Below, piece by piece: positions 26,717 through 36,882 of a stretch of 64,000 nucleotides of DNA. A program made the position numbers and the translations under genes. The DNA lies in NCBI RefSeq assembly GCF_013267355.1, contig NZ_CP053985.1, forward strand, positions 744,001-808,000, read 5' to 3'. The notes under the pieces are model-generated. The model was not told where the DNA came from. It did no database searches and was given only the letters and a program-made list of their open reading frames with translations. Each line of letters opens with the position of its first letter. The first letter of the stretch is position 1. This DNA comes from Achromobacter pestifer (GTDB lineage: Bacteria; Pseudomonadota; Gammaproteobacteria; Burkholderiales; Burkholderiaceae_B).

Positions 26717-27834
26717 GCGGACAGGATGGCGGTCAAAGCTTCGATGAATCGCTCGTTTTCCTGCGGCAGCCCGATGGACACCCGCAGCCACTCCGGCAAG
26801 CCGTCGCCGGCCACCGGACGCACGATCACGCCGCGCTTGAGCAGCTCCAGGTTGATGCGCGGGGCATCGCCCACATGCACCAGCACGAAGTTGCCGTAGC
26901 TGGGCACGTAGCGCAGCTTCAGGCGATCGAACGCGGCGCACAGCTGCGCCTTGCCCGCCTTGTTCGAGGCGTAGGCCTCTTCCAGGTAGGCGGCGTCGCG
27001 CAACGCGGCGATGGCCGCGGCCTGCGCCAGCGTATTGACGTTGAACGGCTGACGCACGCGGTTCAGCAAGTCCGTCAGCACGGGCTGCGCCACCGCGAAG
27101 CCCACGCGCAGGCCCGCCAGGCCGTAGGCCTTGGAGAACGTGCGCGACACGATCAGGTTGGGATAGCGGCGCACCAGCGCGGTGCTGTCGAAGCGGAACT
27201 CGGGATCGAGGTACTCGTTATAGGCCTCGTCCAGCACCACCGTCACGCGGTCGCCGTGGGTGGCGTGCACGCGCTCCAGGAAGGCCGCGATCTGGTCGCC
27301 CGGCACGAAGGTGCCGGTCGGGTTGTTCGGGTTGGCGATGAACAGCAGCCGCGTATCGTCGGCAATGGCGTCGAACATCGCATCCAGGTCGTGGCCGTAG
27401 TCCTTGGCCGGCACCACGATGTGGCGCGCGCCGCGCGCCTGGGTGGCCAGGCGGTAGACCGCGAACGAATGCTGCGCGTACACCGCCGACACGCCCGGCT
27501 CCAGCAGCGCCAGCGCCGCGATTTCCAGGATGTCGTTGGAGCCGTTGCCCAGCGTGACCCAGCTCATCGGCACGCCATAGCGTTCGGCCAGCGCCGCCTT
27601 CAGGTCGAAGCCGTTGGGATCGGGGTAGCGCGCCAGCGACTCGGCCGCGGCCAGCATCGCCTCGCGCGCCGACTTGGGCATGCCCAGCGGGTTTTCATTG
27701 GACGCCAGTTTGACGATGCCGGCGGGATCCAGTCCGAATTCGCGGGCCAGTTCTTCGATGGGCTTGCCGGCCTGGTAAGGCGCGATGGCGCTGACGTGCG
27801 CGGGAGCAACGAGGGGCTTGGATGCGGTGGTCAT
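26713..27834 (-). CDS. hisC: histidinol-phosphate/aromatic aminotransferase (HisC family)
   Basis: A 373-residue fold-type I PLP aminotransferase. It has KLASNENPLGMPKSAREAML, the PLP-lysine segment SRTFSKAYGLAGLRVGFAV and NPNNPTGTFVPGDQI. Between pheA and tyrA rather than in a his operon it probably serves as the aromatic aminotransferase for Phe/Tyr, as proposed for hisC2 genes in this position. A GTG at 27849 overlapping the pheA stop (GTGA) is an alternative, coupled start. Confidence 0.93.
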   Translation of the reverse strand: MTTASKPLVAPAHVSAIAPYQAGKPIEELAREFGLDPAGIVKLASNENPLGMPKSAREAMLAAAESLARYPDPNGFDLKAALAERYGVPMSWVTLGNGSNDILEIAALALLEPGVSAVYAQHSFAVYRLATQARGARHIVVPAKDYGHDLDAMFDAIADDTRLLFIANPNNPTGTFVPGDQIAAFLERVHATHGDRVTVVLDEAYNEYLDPEFRFDSTALVRRYPNLIVSRTFSKAYGLAGLRVGFAVAQPVLTDLLNRVRQPFNVNTLAQAAAIAALRDAAYLEEAYASNKAGKAQLCAAFDRLKLRYVPSYGNFVLVHVGDAPRINLELLKRGVIVRPVAGDGLPEWLRVSIGLPQENERFIEALTAILSA

Positions 27835-27845
27835 GTCGGAAGGGC

Positions 27846-28931
27846 TCACGGCGCCGGGTAGGAACCCAGCACTTTCAGGTAGGCAACCTGCGCCTGCAAG
27901 GCGGCAAGGGCGCGTTCGACGTTCGGGTCATTGCGGTGACCCTGGACGTCCACATAGAAATAGTATTCCCACTGGCCGGTACGGGCCGGCCGCGACTCGA
28001 AGCGCGTCATGGATACGCCATTGGCCGCCAGCGGCGCCAGCATTTCGTAGACGGCGCCGGCGCGGTTGGGCACCGCCAGGATCAGGCTGGTCTTGTCCTT
28101 GCCGCTGACCAGCGGCTCGATGTTGCCGATCGCCAGGAAGCGCGTGCGGTTGTGCGGGTCGTCCTGAATGCCCGCAGCCACGATCTGCAGGTTCCAGGCG
28201 GGCGCGGCCACTTCGCCGGCGATGGCCGCGATGCTCGGATCACCCGCGGCCGCGCGCGCGGCCTCGGAATTGCTGGACGCGGCCACGCGGGCCACGTCGG
28301 GATAGTTGCGCGTCAGCCAGCCCTGGCACTGGGCCAGCGCCTGCGGATGCGCGGAAATCGTCTTGATGCCATCCATGCTGCCCGACTGCGACATCAGGCA
28401 ATGGCGGATGACCAGCGAACGCTCGCCCAGGATCTTCAGCGGCGTGTTCAGCAGCAGGTCCAGGCTGCGATTGACCGCGCCCTCGGTGGAGTTCTCGACC
28501 GGAACCATGCCGACGTCGGCCTGCCCCGCCTCGACGGCGCGAAAGACTTCATCAAAGGACGCGCACGGCAGCTTCTGCACGGCGTGGCCGAAATGCTCCT
28601 GCGCGGCCTGTTCCGAGAACGAGCCCTGCGGCCCCAGGAAAGCGACCGTCATGCCGCGCTCCAGGCCGCGGCAGGCCGAGATGATTTCAGTCCAGACCGC
28701 GGCCACCCCGGCGTTCGGGAACGGGCCGGGATTGGTCTGCTGCAGGCGGCGGATGACATCGGCTTCGCGCTCGGGGCGCAACACGGGGCCATCGGCATTC
28801 GCGGCGTGCTTGGCCTCGCCCACTTCCAGCGCGGCGCTCGCGCGCTGCGTCAGAAGGTCCAGGATCTGGGCGTCCAGCGCGTCGATGCGCTGACGCAGGG
28901 GGAGCAGCTTGCGCTGCAGATCGTCATCCAT
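27846..28931 (-). CDS. pheA: bifunctional chorismate mutase / prephenate dehydratase (P-protein)
   Basis: A 361-residue enzyme with three domains: AroQ chorismate mutase (about 1-90; [19 protein letters not shown]), prephenate dehydratase (about 95-275; [37 protein letters not shown], and the catalytic NRTRFLAIG) and a C-terminal ACT domain for Phe feedback (about 285-360; [18 protein letters not shown], with [17 protein letters not shown]). It overlaps serC by 8 bp. Confidence 0.97.
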   Translation of the reverse strand: MDDDLQRKLLPLRQRIDALDAQILDLLTQRASAALEVGEAKHAANADGPVLRPEREADVIRRLQQTNPGPFPNAGVAAVWTEIISACRGLERGMTVAFLGPQGSFSEQAAQEHFGHAVQKLPCASFDEVFRAVEAGQADVGMVPVENSTEGAVNRSLDLLLNTPLKILGERSLVIRHCLMSQSGSMDGIKTISAHPQALAQCQGWLTRNYPDVARVAASSNSEAARAAAGDPSIAAIAGEVAAPAWNLQIVAAGIQDDPHNRTRFLAIGNIEPLVSGKDKTSLILAVPNRAGAVYEMLAPLAANGVSMTRFESRPARTGQWEYYFYVDVQGHRNDPNVERALAALQAQVAYLKVLGSYPAP

Positions 28932-30054
28932 AGCGACGCTCGAATTCCTTGAGGTACTCGACCAGCGCGGCGACCCCAGCCAGGGGCACCGCGTTGTAGA
29001 TGGAGGCGCGCATGCCGCCCACGCTCTTGTGGCCCTTGAGCTGTGTCAGGCCGGCCGCGTCGGCGCCTTGCAGGAAGGCGTCGTTGAGCGATTCGTCGCG
29101 CAGCACGAACGGCACGTTCATGCGCGAGCGCACGGGTGCGTGGATGGGGTTGCGGTAGAAGCTGGTGCTGTCCAGGTAGCCGTACAGCAGATCGGCCTTG
29201 GCCTTGTTCGCGGCTTCCATGCCGGCCACGCCGCCATGGGCCTTGACCCACTTGAACACCAGGCCGGCGACGTAGATGGCGAAGGTGGGCGGGGTGTTGT
29301 AGCGCGAATGCTCCGCGGCCACGTTGGCGTAGTCGAACGCGGACGGGCAGATCGGCAAGGCATGGCCGATCAGGTCGCGGCGCGCGATGACCATGGTCAC
29401 GCCCGCCGGACCGGCGTTCTTCTGCGCGCCGGCATACATCATGCCGCAGCGCGTCACGTCCATCGGACGCGACAGGAAATGCGAGGACGCATCGACGACC
29501 AGCGGCACGTCGGGTGCGCCCAGCGCGGCGGTGTCGGGCCAGTCCATGAACTCGACGCCGCCGATGGTTTCATTGCTGCACAGGTGCAGATAGGCCGAAT
29601 CCTGGCGCACCTGCCAGGTATCGACCGGCGGCACCCAGGTCAGCGGCGCCTGCTCGCGGCCATCCAACTGGATGGCCTGCTCGCTGCTTGCCGCCACATG
29701 GGTGCTGCCGTAGCGGCCGGCTTCCTTGTACGAACGCTTGGACCAGTGGCCCGTCACGACGAAGTCGGCCGCCGGCGTGCCGCGGCGCCCCATGAGATTC
29801 ATGGGGACGATGGCGTTTTCCCCGGAACCGCCGCCTTGCATGAACATGACGGCGTAATCCGCCGGCAGTCCGAGCAAGTCGCGCAGATCGGACTCTGCTT
29901 CATCGCAGATCTGCACGAAATGCTTGCCGCGATGGCTCATTTCCATCACGGACATGCCGCTGCCGTGCCAATCCAGCATTTCCGCAGCGGCTTGCTGCAG
30001 CACCACCTCGGGCAAGGCCGAGGGGCCTGCCGAGAAGTTCCAGGGGCGGGCCAT
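28924..30054 (-). CDS. serC: phosphoserine aminotransferase
   Basis: A 376-residue PLP enzyme of serine and pyridoxal-phosphate biosynthesis. It has [17 protein letters not shown], the PLP-lysine segment [28 protein letters not shown] and [17 protein letters not shown]. Its ATG shares one base with the gyrA stop codon (TAATG), so the two are translationally coupled. Confidence 0.97.
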   Translation of the reverse strand: MARPWNFSAGPSALPEVVLQQAAAEMLDWHGSGMSVMEMSHRGKHFVQICDEAESDLRDLLGLPADYAVMFMQGGGSGENAIVPMNLMGRRGTPAADFVVTGHWSKRSYKEAGRYGSTHVAASSEQAIQLDGREQAPLTWVPPVDTWQVRQDSAYLHLCSNETIGGVEFMDWPDTAALGAPDVPLVVDASSHFLSRPMDVTRCGMMYAGAQKNAGPAGVTMVIARRDLIGHALPICPSAFDYANVAAEHSRYNTPPTFAIYVAGLVFKWVKAHGGVAGMEAANKAKADLLYGYLDSTSFYRNPIHAPVRSRMNVPFVLRDESLNDAFLQGADAAGLTQLKGHKSVGGMRASIYNAVPLAGVAALVEYLKEFERRYG

Positions 30055-32723
30055 TATTGCTCCGTAGGTTCCGTCGAATCCGTCGAGTCCGCAGCGCCAT
30101 TGTCGTCGCCGCCATCCGCGTCCTGGCCATCTTCGCCCAGGTCGCCGTCATCGTCCGCATCGCTTTCCACGACACGGCGCACGCCGGACAGCGAGCTGCC
30201 GTCGTCGACGTTGATGAGCGTGACGCCTTGCGTGGCGCGGCCCATTTCGCGGATTTCCGAGACGCGGGTGCGCACCAGCACGCCGCCGGTCGTGATCAGC
30301 ATGATCTCGTCCGAAGGCATGACCAGCACGGCGCCCACGACCTTGCCGTTGCGCGAGCTGGTCTGGATGGCGATCATGCCCTTGGTGCCACGGCCGTGGC
30401 GCGTGTACTCGATGATAGGCGTGCGCTTGCCGTAGCCGTTTTCGGTGGCGGTCAGCACGCTTTGCGTTTCGTCGCCAGCCACCAGCAGCGCGATGACGGT
30501 CTGGGTATCTTCCAGCATCATGCCGCGCACGCCGCGGGCGTTGCGGCCCATCGGACGCACGTCGTTCTCGTCGAAGCGCACGGCCTTGCCGGAGTCCGAG
30601 AACAGCATGACGTCATGCTTGCCATCGGTCAGGTCGGCGCCGATCAGGTAGTCGCCGTCGTCCAGGTCCACGGCGATGATGCCGGCCTTGCGCGGGTTGG
30701 AGAAATCGGACAGCGGGGTCTTCTTGACCGTGCCGCGCGAGGTCGCCATGAAGACGTAGTGGTCTTCGCTGAATTCCTTGACCGGCAGCACCACGGTGAT
30801 CTTCTCGCCGTCAGCCAACGGGAACATGTTGACGATGGGCTTGCCGCGCGAGTTGCGCGTGCCTTGCGGCACTTCCCAGACCTTCAGCCAGTACACGCGG
30901 CCGCGGTTCGAGAAGCACAGCAGGAAGTCGTGCGTGTTGGCGATGAACAACTGGTCGATCCAGTCGTTTTCCTTCATGGCCGTGGCCTGCTTGCCGCGTC
31001 CGCCGCGCTTTTGCGAGCGGTATTCGGACAGCGGCTGGCTCTTGATGTAGCCGCCGTGCGACAGGGTCACGACCATGTCGGTCGGGGTGATCAGGTCTTC
31101 GGTGTCGAGTTCGGTGGCGTTCAGTTCGATATCCGAACGGCGCGTGTCCTTCACGCCAGTCGAGAATTCCGCCTTGATGGCCTGCAGCTCGTCGGAAATG
31201 ATCGTGGTGATGCGCTCGGGGCGGGCCAGAATATCCAGCAGGTCGGCGATGGTGGACATGATGTCCTTGTATTCGCCGACGATCTTGTCCTGCTCCAGCC
31301 CGGTCAGGCGTTGCAGGCGCATGTTCAGGATTTCCTGGGCCTGCGTGTCGCTCAGGCGGTACATGCCGTCGCCCTGGAGGCCGAACTCGGTGCCCAGATC
31401 GTCCGGACGGAAAGCCGCGCGGCCTCCCGGCGTGTCGCCGTCGGCACGCGACAGCATGTCGCGCACCAGCGACGAATCCCACGACTTCGCCATCAGTTCC
31501 TGGCGCGCGACCGGGGGGGTCGGCGCCGCCTTGATGATGGCGATGAAGTCATCGATATTCGCGAGCGCGACGGCCAGGCCTTCCAGCACGTGGCCGCGTT
31601 CGCGGGCCTTGCGCAGCTGGAACACCGTGCGGCGCGTGACCACTTCGCGGCGATGCTGCAGGAAGTAGTCGATCATCTGCTTCAGGTTGAGCAGGCGCGG
31701 CTGGCCGTCGACCAGCGCCACCAGGTTCATCCCGAAGGTATCTTGCAGCTGCGTGTTCTTATAGAGGTTGTTCAGGACAACCTCGGGAACCTCGCCGCGC
31801 TTGAGTTCGATGACCAGGCGCATCCCGTCCTTGTCGGACTCGTCGCGGATGTCGGAGATGCCTTCGATCTTCTTGTCGTTGACGAGTTCGGCGATGCGTT
31901 CCTGCAGCGTCTTCTTGTTGACCTGATAGGGGATCGCGTCGACCACGATGGCCTGGCGGTTGCCCTTCTCCATGTCCTCGAAGTGGGTCTTGGCGCGCAT
32001 GATGACGCGGCCGCGACCAGTGCGGTAGCCTTCGCGCACGCCGGACATGCCGTAGATGATGCCGCCGGTGGGGAAATCGGGGGCCGGGATGAGCTCCATG
32101 AGCTCATCGACCGTGCAGGCCGGATTGCGCAGGCAGTACAGGCAGCCGTCGACCACTTCCTGGAGGTTGTGGGGCGGTATGTTGGTGGCCATGCCCACCG
32201 CGATGCCCGAGCTGCCGTTGACCAGCAGGTTGGGCAGGCGCGACGGCAACAGCAGCGGTTCTTGTTCGCTGCCGTCGTAATTGGGGCCAAAGTCCACCGT
32301 TTCCTGGTCGATGTCGGCCAGCAATTCGTGGGCGATCTTGGCCAGGCGGATTTCGGTGTAACGCATCGCCGCGGCGTTGTCGCCGTCGATCGAGCCGAAG
32401 TTGCCCTGGCCGTCGACCAGCATGTAGCGCATGGAGAAATCCTGCGCCATGCGGACGATGGTGTCATAGACGGACTGGTCGCCGTGGGGGTGGTATTTAC
32501 CGATGACGTCCCCGACGATACGCGCCGACTTCTTGTAAGCGCGGTTCCAGTCGTTGTTCAGTTCGTGCATCGCGTAGAGCACGCGCCGGTGGACGGGCTT
32601 GAGGCCGTCCCGCACATCCGGTAGCGCCCGCCCAACGATCACGCTCATCGCGTAATCGAGGTAACTGCGGCGCATCTCTTCTTCCAGCGATACCGGAAGC
32701 GTCTCCTTGGCAAAGGAATCCAT
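30054..32723 (-). CDS. gyrA: DNA gyrase subunit A
   Basis: An 889-residue type II topoisomerase subunit. It has the N-terminal cleavage domain ([20 protein letters not shown]), the catalytic Tyr in [11 protein letters not shown] (about residue 122) and the C-terminal DNA-wrapping beta-pinwheel with the GQ-box-like [12 protein letters not shown]. The last 35 residues are very rich in Asp. In the quinolone-resistance region residues 81-87 read GDQSVYD, so position 83 is Gln and 84 is Ser where E. coli has Ser and Ala. It is the first gene of the gyrA-serC-pheA-hisC-tyrA-aroA-cmk series. Confidence 0.98.
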   Translation of the reverse strand: MDSFAKETLPVSLEEEMRRSYLDYAMSVIVGRALPDVRDGLKPVHRRVLYAMHELNNDWNRAYKKSARIVGDVIGKYHPHGDQSVYDTIVRMAQDFSMRYMLVDGQGNFGSIDGDNAAAMRYTEIRLAKIAHELLADIDQETVDFGPNYDGSEQEPLLLPSRLPNLLVNGSSGIAVGMATNIPPHNLQEVVDGCLYCLRNPACTVDELMELIPAPDFPTGGIIYGMSGVREGYRTGRGRVIMRAKTHFEDMEKGNRQAIVVDAIPYQVNKKTLQERIAELVNDKKIEGISDIRDESDKDGMRLVIELKRGEVPEVVLNNLYKNTQLQDTFGMNLVALVDGQPRLLNLKQMIDYFLQHRREVVTRRTVFQLRKARERGHVLEGLAVALANIDDFIAIIKAAPTPPVARQELMAKSWDSSLVRDMLSRADGDTPGGRAAFRPDDLGTEFGLQGDGMYRLSDTQAQEILNMRLQRLTGLEQDKIVGEYKDIMSTIADLLDILARPERITTIISDELQAIKAEFSTGVKDTRRSDIELNATELDTEDLITPTDMVVTLSHGGYIKSQPLSEYRSQKRGGRGKQATAMKENDWIDQLFIANTHDFLLCFSNRGRVYWLKVWEVPQGTRNSRGKPIVNMFPLADGEKITVVLPVKEFSEDHYVFMATSRGTVKKTPLSDFSNPRKAGIIAVDLDDGDYLIGADLTDGKHDVMLFSDSGKAVRFDENDVRPMGRNARGVRGMMLEDTQTVIALLVAGDETQSVLTATENGYGKRTPIIEYTRHGRGTKGMIAIQTSSRNGKVVGAVLVMPSDEIMLITTGGVLVRTRVSEIREMGRATQGVTLINVDDGSSLSGVRRVVESDADDDGDLGEDGQDADGGDDNGAADSTDSTEPTEQ

Positions 32724-33035
32724 ATATATAACGACAGAATCGTGTAAGGAGGAACCCGGGCCGGGTAAACAGGAAATTCTATCATCCGATTCCCGGAGCG
32801 GTCAGAAGGTCCTCCCCAAGAAGCGCCTCGACGGACCGGACCGGAAGATATGGGGTGGCGACGGACCCGCGTATCCGCCCCCGTCCCGTGGGCCTGTTGT
32901 CAAAAACCAACAGGGAAAACGGAAGGAGCGCCGAAAACGTCATATCCAGCGCCAATGCGCCTCTCCAGGGAAGCCAAAGGCCCCCAAATGCCTTAAGATT
33001 GTTTCCAGCACGCAGGAAACCCAGTAGCTATTCCT
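32724..33035. other. gyrA-ompA intergenic region
   Basis: About 310 bp upstream of the divergent gyrA and ompA genes. No conserved protein is recognisable. It holds a TA-rich stretch just before gyrA (32722-32733) and a 7-bp inverted repeat, CCTGTTG (32893-32899) and CAACAGG (32908-32914), without a T-run. It must include the gyrA promoter, which could not be placed with confidence. Confidence 0.5.
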
Positions 33036-33063
33036 TTGAACCAGCTCTTGGCGTTGCTATACT
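33036..33063 (+). promoter_or_regulatory. ompA promoter
   Basis: TTGAAC (33036-33041) and TATACT (33058-33063) are 16 bp apart, with an extended -10 TG at 33055-33056. Transcription would begin near 33070, leaving a leader of about 70 nt ending in GAGGAG before the ompA ATG. The strength fits an abundant porin. Confidence 0.75.
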
Positions 33064-33138
33064 GGCCCCGTTTTCCTGATATGCGGCGGGGGTTCGCTGC
33101 GAGTCACTTATCCAGCTTCAAGCTCAACGAGGAGAAAC

Positions 33139-33720
33139 ATGAACAAACCCTCCAAATTCGCTCTGGCGCTCGCCTTCGCCGCCGTAACGGCCTCTGGTGT
33201 AGCTTCCGCGCAAACCGTGGACAACTGGCGCAACCCGTTCGGTGACGTTTGGAAGAACGGCACGAACGAACTGTGCTGGCGCGATGCATTCTGGACCCCG
33301 GCCACCGGTATCCCCGGTTGCGACGGTGTGCCGGTTGCACAACAGAAGGCGAAGCCGGCCCCGATGGCGGCCAAGGTCGTGTTCAATGCTGACACGTTCT
33401 TCGACTTCGACAAGTCGACGCTGAAGCCCGAAGGCCGTCAGCTGCTGGACCAAGTCGCCCAGCAAGCTCGCGGTATCGATCTCGAAACCATCATTGCTGT
33501 GGGCCACACCGACTCGATCGGTACCGAAGCCTACAACCAGAAGCTGTCCGAGCGCCGCGCCGCTTCGGTCAAGACTTATCTGGTCAGCAAGGGTATCGAC
33601 CCGAACCGTATCTACACGGAAGGCAAGGGTGAGCTGAATCCGATCGCTTCCAACAAGACGAAGGAAGGCCGCGCCCAAAACCGTCGCGTTGAGATCGAAA
33701 TCGTGGGTAGCCGCAAGTAA
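33139..33720 (+). CDS. ompA: OmpA-family outer membrane protein
   Basis: A 193-residue protein with a signal peptide (MNKPSKFALALAFAAVTASG, cut near ASA), a short central region containing two Cys (ELCWRDAFW and GIPGCDG), and a C-terminal OmpA domain (about 75-190; FFDFDKSTLKPEGRQLLDQV, GHTDSIGTEAYNQKLSERRA, NRRVEIEIVG). It lacks the eight-stranded barrel of E. coli OmpA, as in the small Bordetella-type OmpA proteins, and probably links the outer membrane to peptidoglycan. It is monocistronic between a clear promoter and terminator. Confidence 0.94.
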   Translation: MNKPSKFALALAFAAVTASGVASAQTVDNWRNPFGDVWKNGTNELCWRDAFWTPATGIPGCDGVPVAQQKAKPAPMAAKVVFNADTFFDFDKSTLKPEGRQLLDQVAQQARGIDLETIIAVGHTDSIGTEAYNQKLSERRAASVKTYLVSKGIDPNRIYTEGKGELNPIASNKTKEGRAQNRRVEIEIVGSRK

Positions 33721-33743
33721 TTGCTGGACTAGCTACAATAAGG

Positions 33744-33771
33744 GGGCCTCGCATAGCGAGGCCCTTTTTTT
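33744..33771 (+). terminator. intrinsic terminator of ompA
   Basis: GGGCCTCGC (33744-33752) and GCGAGGCCC (33756-33764) form a 9-bp stem with a 3-nt loop, followed by seven Ts. Confidence 0.95.
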
Positions 33772-33834
33772 CGCCGGCCACGCACCAAAGCGGTGCAACC
33801 CCGCGCCCTTCCCTCGCCTAGCGCGACGGACCCC

Positions 33835-33850
33835 CTCTATATATATAGAG
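33835..33850. repeat. 16-bp AT-core palindrome upstream of ubiG
   Basis: CTCTATATATATAGAG is a perfect palindrome, 22 bp before the ubiG start, in otherwise GC-rich sequence. It could be part of the promoter or a protein-binding site. Confidence 0.45.
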
Positions 33851-33872
33851 TCGCCTTACGCTGGACCTGCCC

Positions 33873-34601
33873 ATGACCACGCAAACGCACGACACCACCC
33901 GCCCCGCGATCAACGCCGACCAGGCCGAACTCGACAAGTTCGGCGCCCTGGCCAGCCGCTGGTGGGACCCCGAAAGCGAGTTCAAGCCCCTGCACGCCAT
34001 CAATCCGCTGCGGTTGGAATGGATCCAGGAATGCGCGGGCAGCCTGGCGGGCAAGAAGGTCCTGGACGTGGGCTGCGGCGGCGGCATCCTGTCCGAAGCC
34101 ATGGCGCGCGGCGGCGCCGAGGTCACCGGCATCGACCTGGCCGACAAATCCCTGAAGGTGGCTCGCCTGCACGGCCTGGAATCGGGCGTGAAGGTGGACT
34201 ACCGCAAGGTTCCCGTGGAGGAACTCGCGGCGGAACAACCCGGTCAGTACGATGTGGTGACCTGCATGGAAATGCTGGAGCACGTGCCGGATCCGGCCTC
34301 CATCGTGCGCGCCTGCTCGACCCTGGTGAAACCGGGTGGGTGGGTGTTCTTCTCGACGCTGAACCGCAATCCCAAGTCCTTCCTGTTTGCCATCGTCGGC
34401 GCCGAATATGTCCTGCGACTGCTGCCGCGCGGCACGCACAGCTATGACCAGTTCATCAAGCCCAGCGAGCTGTCGGCGGCCGCGCGCGGCGCCAACCTGG
34501 AACCGGTCAGCATGCGCGGCATGGAATACAACCCGATCACCCAGATCTACACCCTGTCGTCCGATACCTCGGTCAATTACCTGATGGCTACCCGCAAATG
34601 A
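33873..34601 (+). CDS. ubiG: ubiquinone biosynthesis O-methyltransferase
   Basis: A 242-residue SAM-dependent methyltransferase of ubiquinone synthesis. It starts with the UbiG pattern [19 protein letters not shown], then motif [36 protein letters not shown], and the C-terminal [20 protein letters not shown]. It methylates both hydroxyls during Q ring modification. Its stop overlaps the gph start (ATGA). Confidence 0.96.
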   Translation: MTTQTHDTTRPAINADQAELDKFGALASRWWDPESEFKPLHAINPLRLEWIQECAGSLAGKKVLDVGCGGGILSEAMARGGAEVTGIDLADKSLKVARLHGLESGVKVDYRKVPVEELAAEQPGQYDVVTCMEMLEHVPDPASIVRACSTLVKPGGWVFFSTLNRNPKSFLFAIVGAEYVLRLLPRGTHSYDQFIKPSELSAAARGANLEPVSMRGMEYNPITQIYTLSSDTSVNYLMATRK

Positions 34602-35272
34602 GCGCCCTGATCCTGTTCGACTTTGACGGCACGCTGGCCGACACCGCCCCCGACCTGGCCGCCGCGGCCAACCGCCAGCGCACCCGCAAGGGCCTGGAAC
34701 CGATGCCGTACGAGGCCCTGCGCCCGGTCGCGTCCCAAGGCGCGCGCGGCCTGCTGCGCGTGGCGCTGGACCTCAAACCCGGCGACGCCGACTACGAGCC
34801 CACCCGCCTGCAGTTCCTGGAAGACTATGCCGCCGGCTCCACGGTCCACAGCAAGCTGTTTCCCGGCATCGAGGCGCTGCTGGCGGACATCCGCGGCCGC
34901 GGGCTGTCCTGGGGCATCGTGACCAACAAGGTCACCTACCTGACCCTGCCCATCGTCGAGTACCTGGACCTGACGCGCGACAGCGCGGTCCTGGTCTGCG
35001 GCGACACCACGGCGCATGCCAAGCCGCACCCGCTGCCGCTGCAGCACGCCGCGCGCGAAGCCGGTTTCGCCGTTGACCGCTGCGTCTACGTCGGCGACGA
35101 CCTGCGCGACATCCAGGCCGCGCACGCGGCAGGCATGCCCGCGGTGGCGGCTGCTTACGGCTACGTCGGCGAAGACGACAACATCACGGCCTGGGAAGCG
35201 GAAACCTGCGCCAACTCCCCCGCGGAACTCTGGTCCGCCATCCAACCGCTGCTGCCCAGCGACCTGCGCTGA
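34598..35272 (+). CDS. gph: phosphoglycolate phosphatase
   Basis: A 224-residue HAD-superfamily phosphatase. It has motif [18 protein letters not shown], motif II IVTNKV, and motif [25 protein letters not shown]. It removes phosphate from 2-phosphoglycolate formed during DNA repair. The ubiG-gph pairing is common in betaproteobacteria. One oddity: many Gph proteins have KP followed by acidic residues, and here the sequence is [11 protein letters not shown]. Confidence 0.93.
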   Translation: MSALILFDFDGTLADTAPDLAAAANRQRTRKGLEPMPYEALRPVASQGARGLLRVALDLKPGDADYEPTRLQFLEDYAAGSTVHSKLFPGIEALLADIRGRGLSWGIVTNKVTYLTLPIVEYLDLTRDSAVLVCGDTTAHAKPHPLPLQHAAREAGFAVDRCVYVGDDLRDIQAAHAAGMPAVAAAYGYVGEDDNITAWEAETCANSPAELWSAIQPLLPSDLR

Positions 35273-35613
35273 TCCTGCTCGGCCGGGCCGCAGCGCGGCC
35301 CGCATCCCGCCTAGCGCTTGCTCGCGAAAATTAGTTGAATTTCCCGAACAATCTTTCCGGAGTCAGGATCTTTATCCTGAAACCAAAGCCATTTAAAGTG
35401 TGGCTTATGCAAGGCATGCGGGTGCTTCCCGATTGCCTTTTCCGGCTGAAGCCGGAGGTCGCGGACACCGCCGTCCGCCACTGATCCCCTGCAACGGCGC
35501 CCTTCGGCCCCATTGCTCTGCCCGGCACTCAAGCCGGCGCACACCTGACCTTTTTAGACCGCCCACAACGCCGCCCGCGCGCCGCCCTGCCGCGTCGCGC
35601 CAGAGGAATGCCT
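35273..35613. other. gph-MFS intergenic region
   Basis: About 340 bp with no recognisable gene. A GC hairpin, GGGCCGC (35285-35291) and GCGGCCC (35295-35301), just after gph may help terminate ubiG-gph, though no T-tract follows. The middle (35325-35400) is AT-richer and may hold the promoter of the MFS gene. Confidence 0.45.
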
Positions 35614-36792
35614 ATGCTATTGCCCATCCTGTTACTTTCCGCCGCCGGTTTCACCATCCTGACGACAGAATTTCTGATCATCGGGCTGCTGCCCGGCCTG
35701 GCCCGTGACCTGAACGTCACCGTGTCCCAGGCCGGTCTGCTGGTCTCGCTGTTCGCCTTCACGGTGGCGGCTACCGGTCCGCTGCTCACGGCGCTCATGG
35801 CCAATATCGAGCGCAAGCGCCTGTTCATCGGCGTGCTGGTGCTATTCGGCCTGTCCAACGCCCTGGCGGCTGCGGCGCCCAACATCTGGGTCATGGCCGT
35901 GGCGCGCCTCGTCCCTGCCCTGGCCCTGCCGGTGTTCTGGTCGCTGGCCAGCGCCACGGCCGTGGAGCTGGTCGGCCCGGCGCGCGCCGGCCGCGCCATC
36001 TCCATGGTCGCCTTCGGCATCGTCGCGGCCACGGTGTTCGGCATCCCCATCGGCGTGCTGATCTCGGACGCATTCGGCTGGCGCGCCGCCTTTGGCGTGC
36101 TGTCGGCGGTGGCGTTCGCCAAGGCCCTGCTGTTGCTGTTCGCCTTCCCCAGCACCCGCATCCGCGCCGACAGCGTCAGACTCGTCACGCAGCTGCGCAT
36201 CCTGCGCAACCCGATCGTGGTGGGCCACGTGCTGCTGTCGTTGCTGGTCTTCACCGGCATGTTCACGGCCTACACCTACCTGGCCGACATGCTGGAGCGG
36301 CTGGCGGGCTTCAACGGCCAGATCGTCGGCTGGACGATGATGGCCTTCGGCGCCGTCGGCCTGATCGGCAATACCCTGGGCGGCCGCATGGTAGACCGCA
36401 GCCCGCTGGGCGCGACCGCGCTCTTTTCGGCGCTGATGGCGGCCGGATTGGCGCTGATCGCCCCCGTGATGCAATCGCATGGCCTCCTGGCCGTGGCGCT
36501 GGGCACCTGGGGCATCGCACAAGCCGCGCTCTTCATCGTCTGCCACGTGCGGCTGATGAAATCCGCGCCCGAAGCGCCGGCCTTTGCCGCGTCCCTGAAT
36601 ATCTCGGGCGCCAATACCGGCATCGGCCTGGGTGCCGTGGTCGGCGGGCACGTCATCGACAACTACGGACTGACCTCGCTGGGCTGGGCCGCGGCCGTCA
36701 TCGTCGGCCTCTCCGTGATCCTGGCCTTCGTGCTGATGGCGGCTTCGCGCCCGCGCCGGGAGTCCAAGGCGGTCTGCGCCAACGCCCTCTGA
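35614..36792 (+). CDS. MFS transporter, DHA1 (drug or sugar efflux) type
   Basis: A 392-residue major facilitator with about twelve membrane helices. It starts LPILLLSAAGFTILTTEFLI and has GLLPGLARDLNVTVSQAGLL, the motif A-like region LMANIERKRLFIG, and FGIPIGVLISDAFGWRAAFG, which match the AraJ/YdhP group of DHA1 exporters. GAGGA lies 5 bases before the second Met (35614) and directly abuts the first (35608), so 35614 is preferred. It stands alone; the substrate is unknown. Confidence 0.87.
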   Translation: MLLPILLLSAAGFTILTTEFLIIGLLPGLARDLNVTVSQAGLLVSLFAFTVAATGPLLTALMANIERKRLFIGVLVLFGLSNALAAAAPNIWVMAVARLVPALALPVFWSLASATAVELVGPARAGRAISMVAFGIVAATVFGIPIGVLISDAFGWRAAFGVLSAVAFAKALLLLFAFPSTRIRADSVRLVTQLRILRNPIVVGHVLLSLLVFTGMFTAYTYLADMLERLAGFNGQIVGWTMMAFGAVGLIGNTLGGRMVDRSPLGATALFSALMAAGLALIAPVMQSHGLLAVALGTWGIAQAALFIVCHVRLMKSAPEAPAFAASLNISGANTGIGLGAVVGGHVIDNYGLTSLGWAAAVIVGLSVILAFVLMAASRPRRESKAVCANAL

Positions 36793-36866
36793 TGCCCGCA
36801 TGTATCGTCTGCGCCACGCCCGGGCAAGGCAGCGCAGACGACGCAGCAAGCTATGGCGTTTACCAG

Positions 36867-36872
36867 TACAAT
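36867..36872 (+). promoter_or_regulatory. candidate ssrA promoter -10 element
   Basis: TACAAT lies 11 bp before the tmRNA 5' end. The -35 about 17 bp upstream (CAGCAA) is weak, so only the -10 is supported. Confidence 0.45.
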
Positions 36873-36882
36873 AGATGTTCTT

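Noticed and set aside
30057..32624. Open frame of 855 codons opposite gyrA
   Set aside because: It mirrors GyrA in the opposite strand; its His/Val/Asp/Gln-rich composition is typical of antisense of GC-rich coding sequence and it has no domain pattern.
32893..32914. Hairpin CCTGTTG...CAACAGG as a terminator
   Set aside because: No T-run follows on either strand and no gene ends there.
32707..33027. 106-codon frame in the gyrA-ompA spacer
   Set aside because: It begins inside gyrA and has no family resemblance; the composition is that of a spacer.
35311..35544. 77-codon minus-strand frame after gph
   Set aside because: No ribosome-binding site, no similarity and low coding character.
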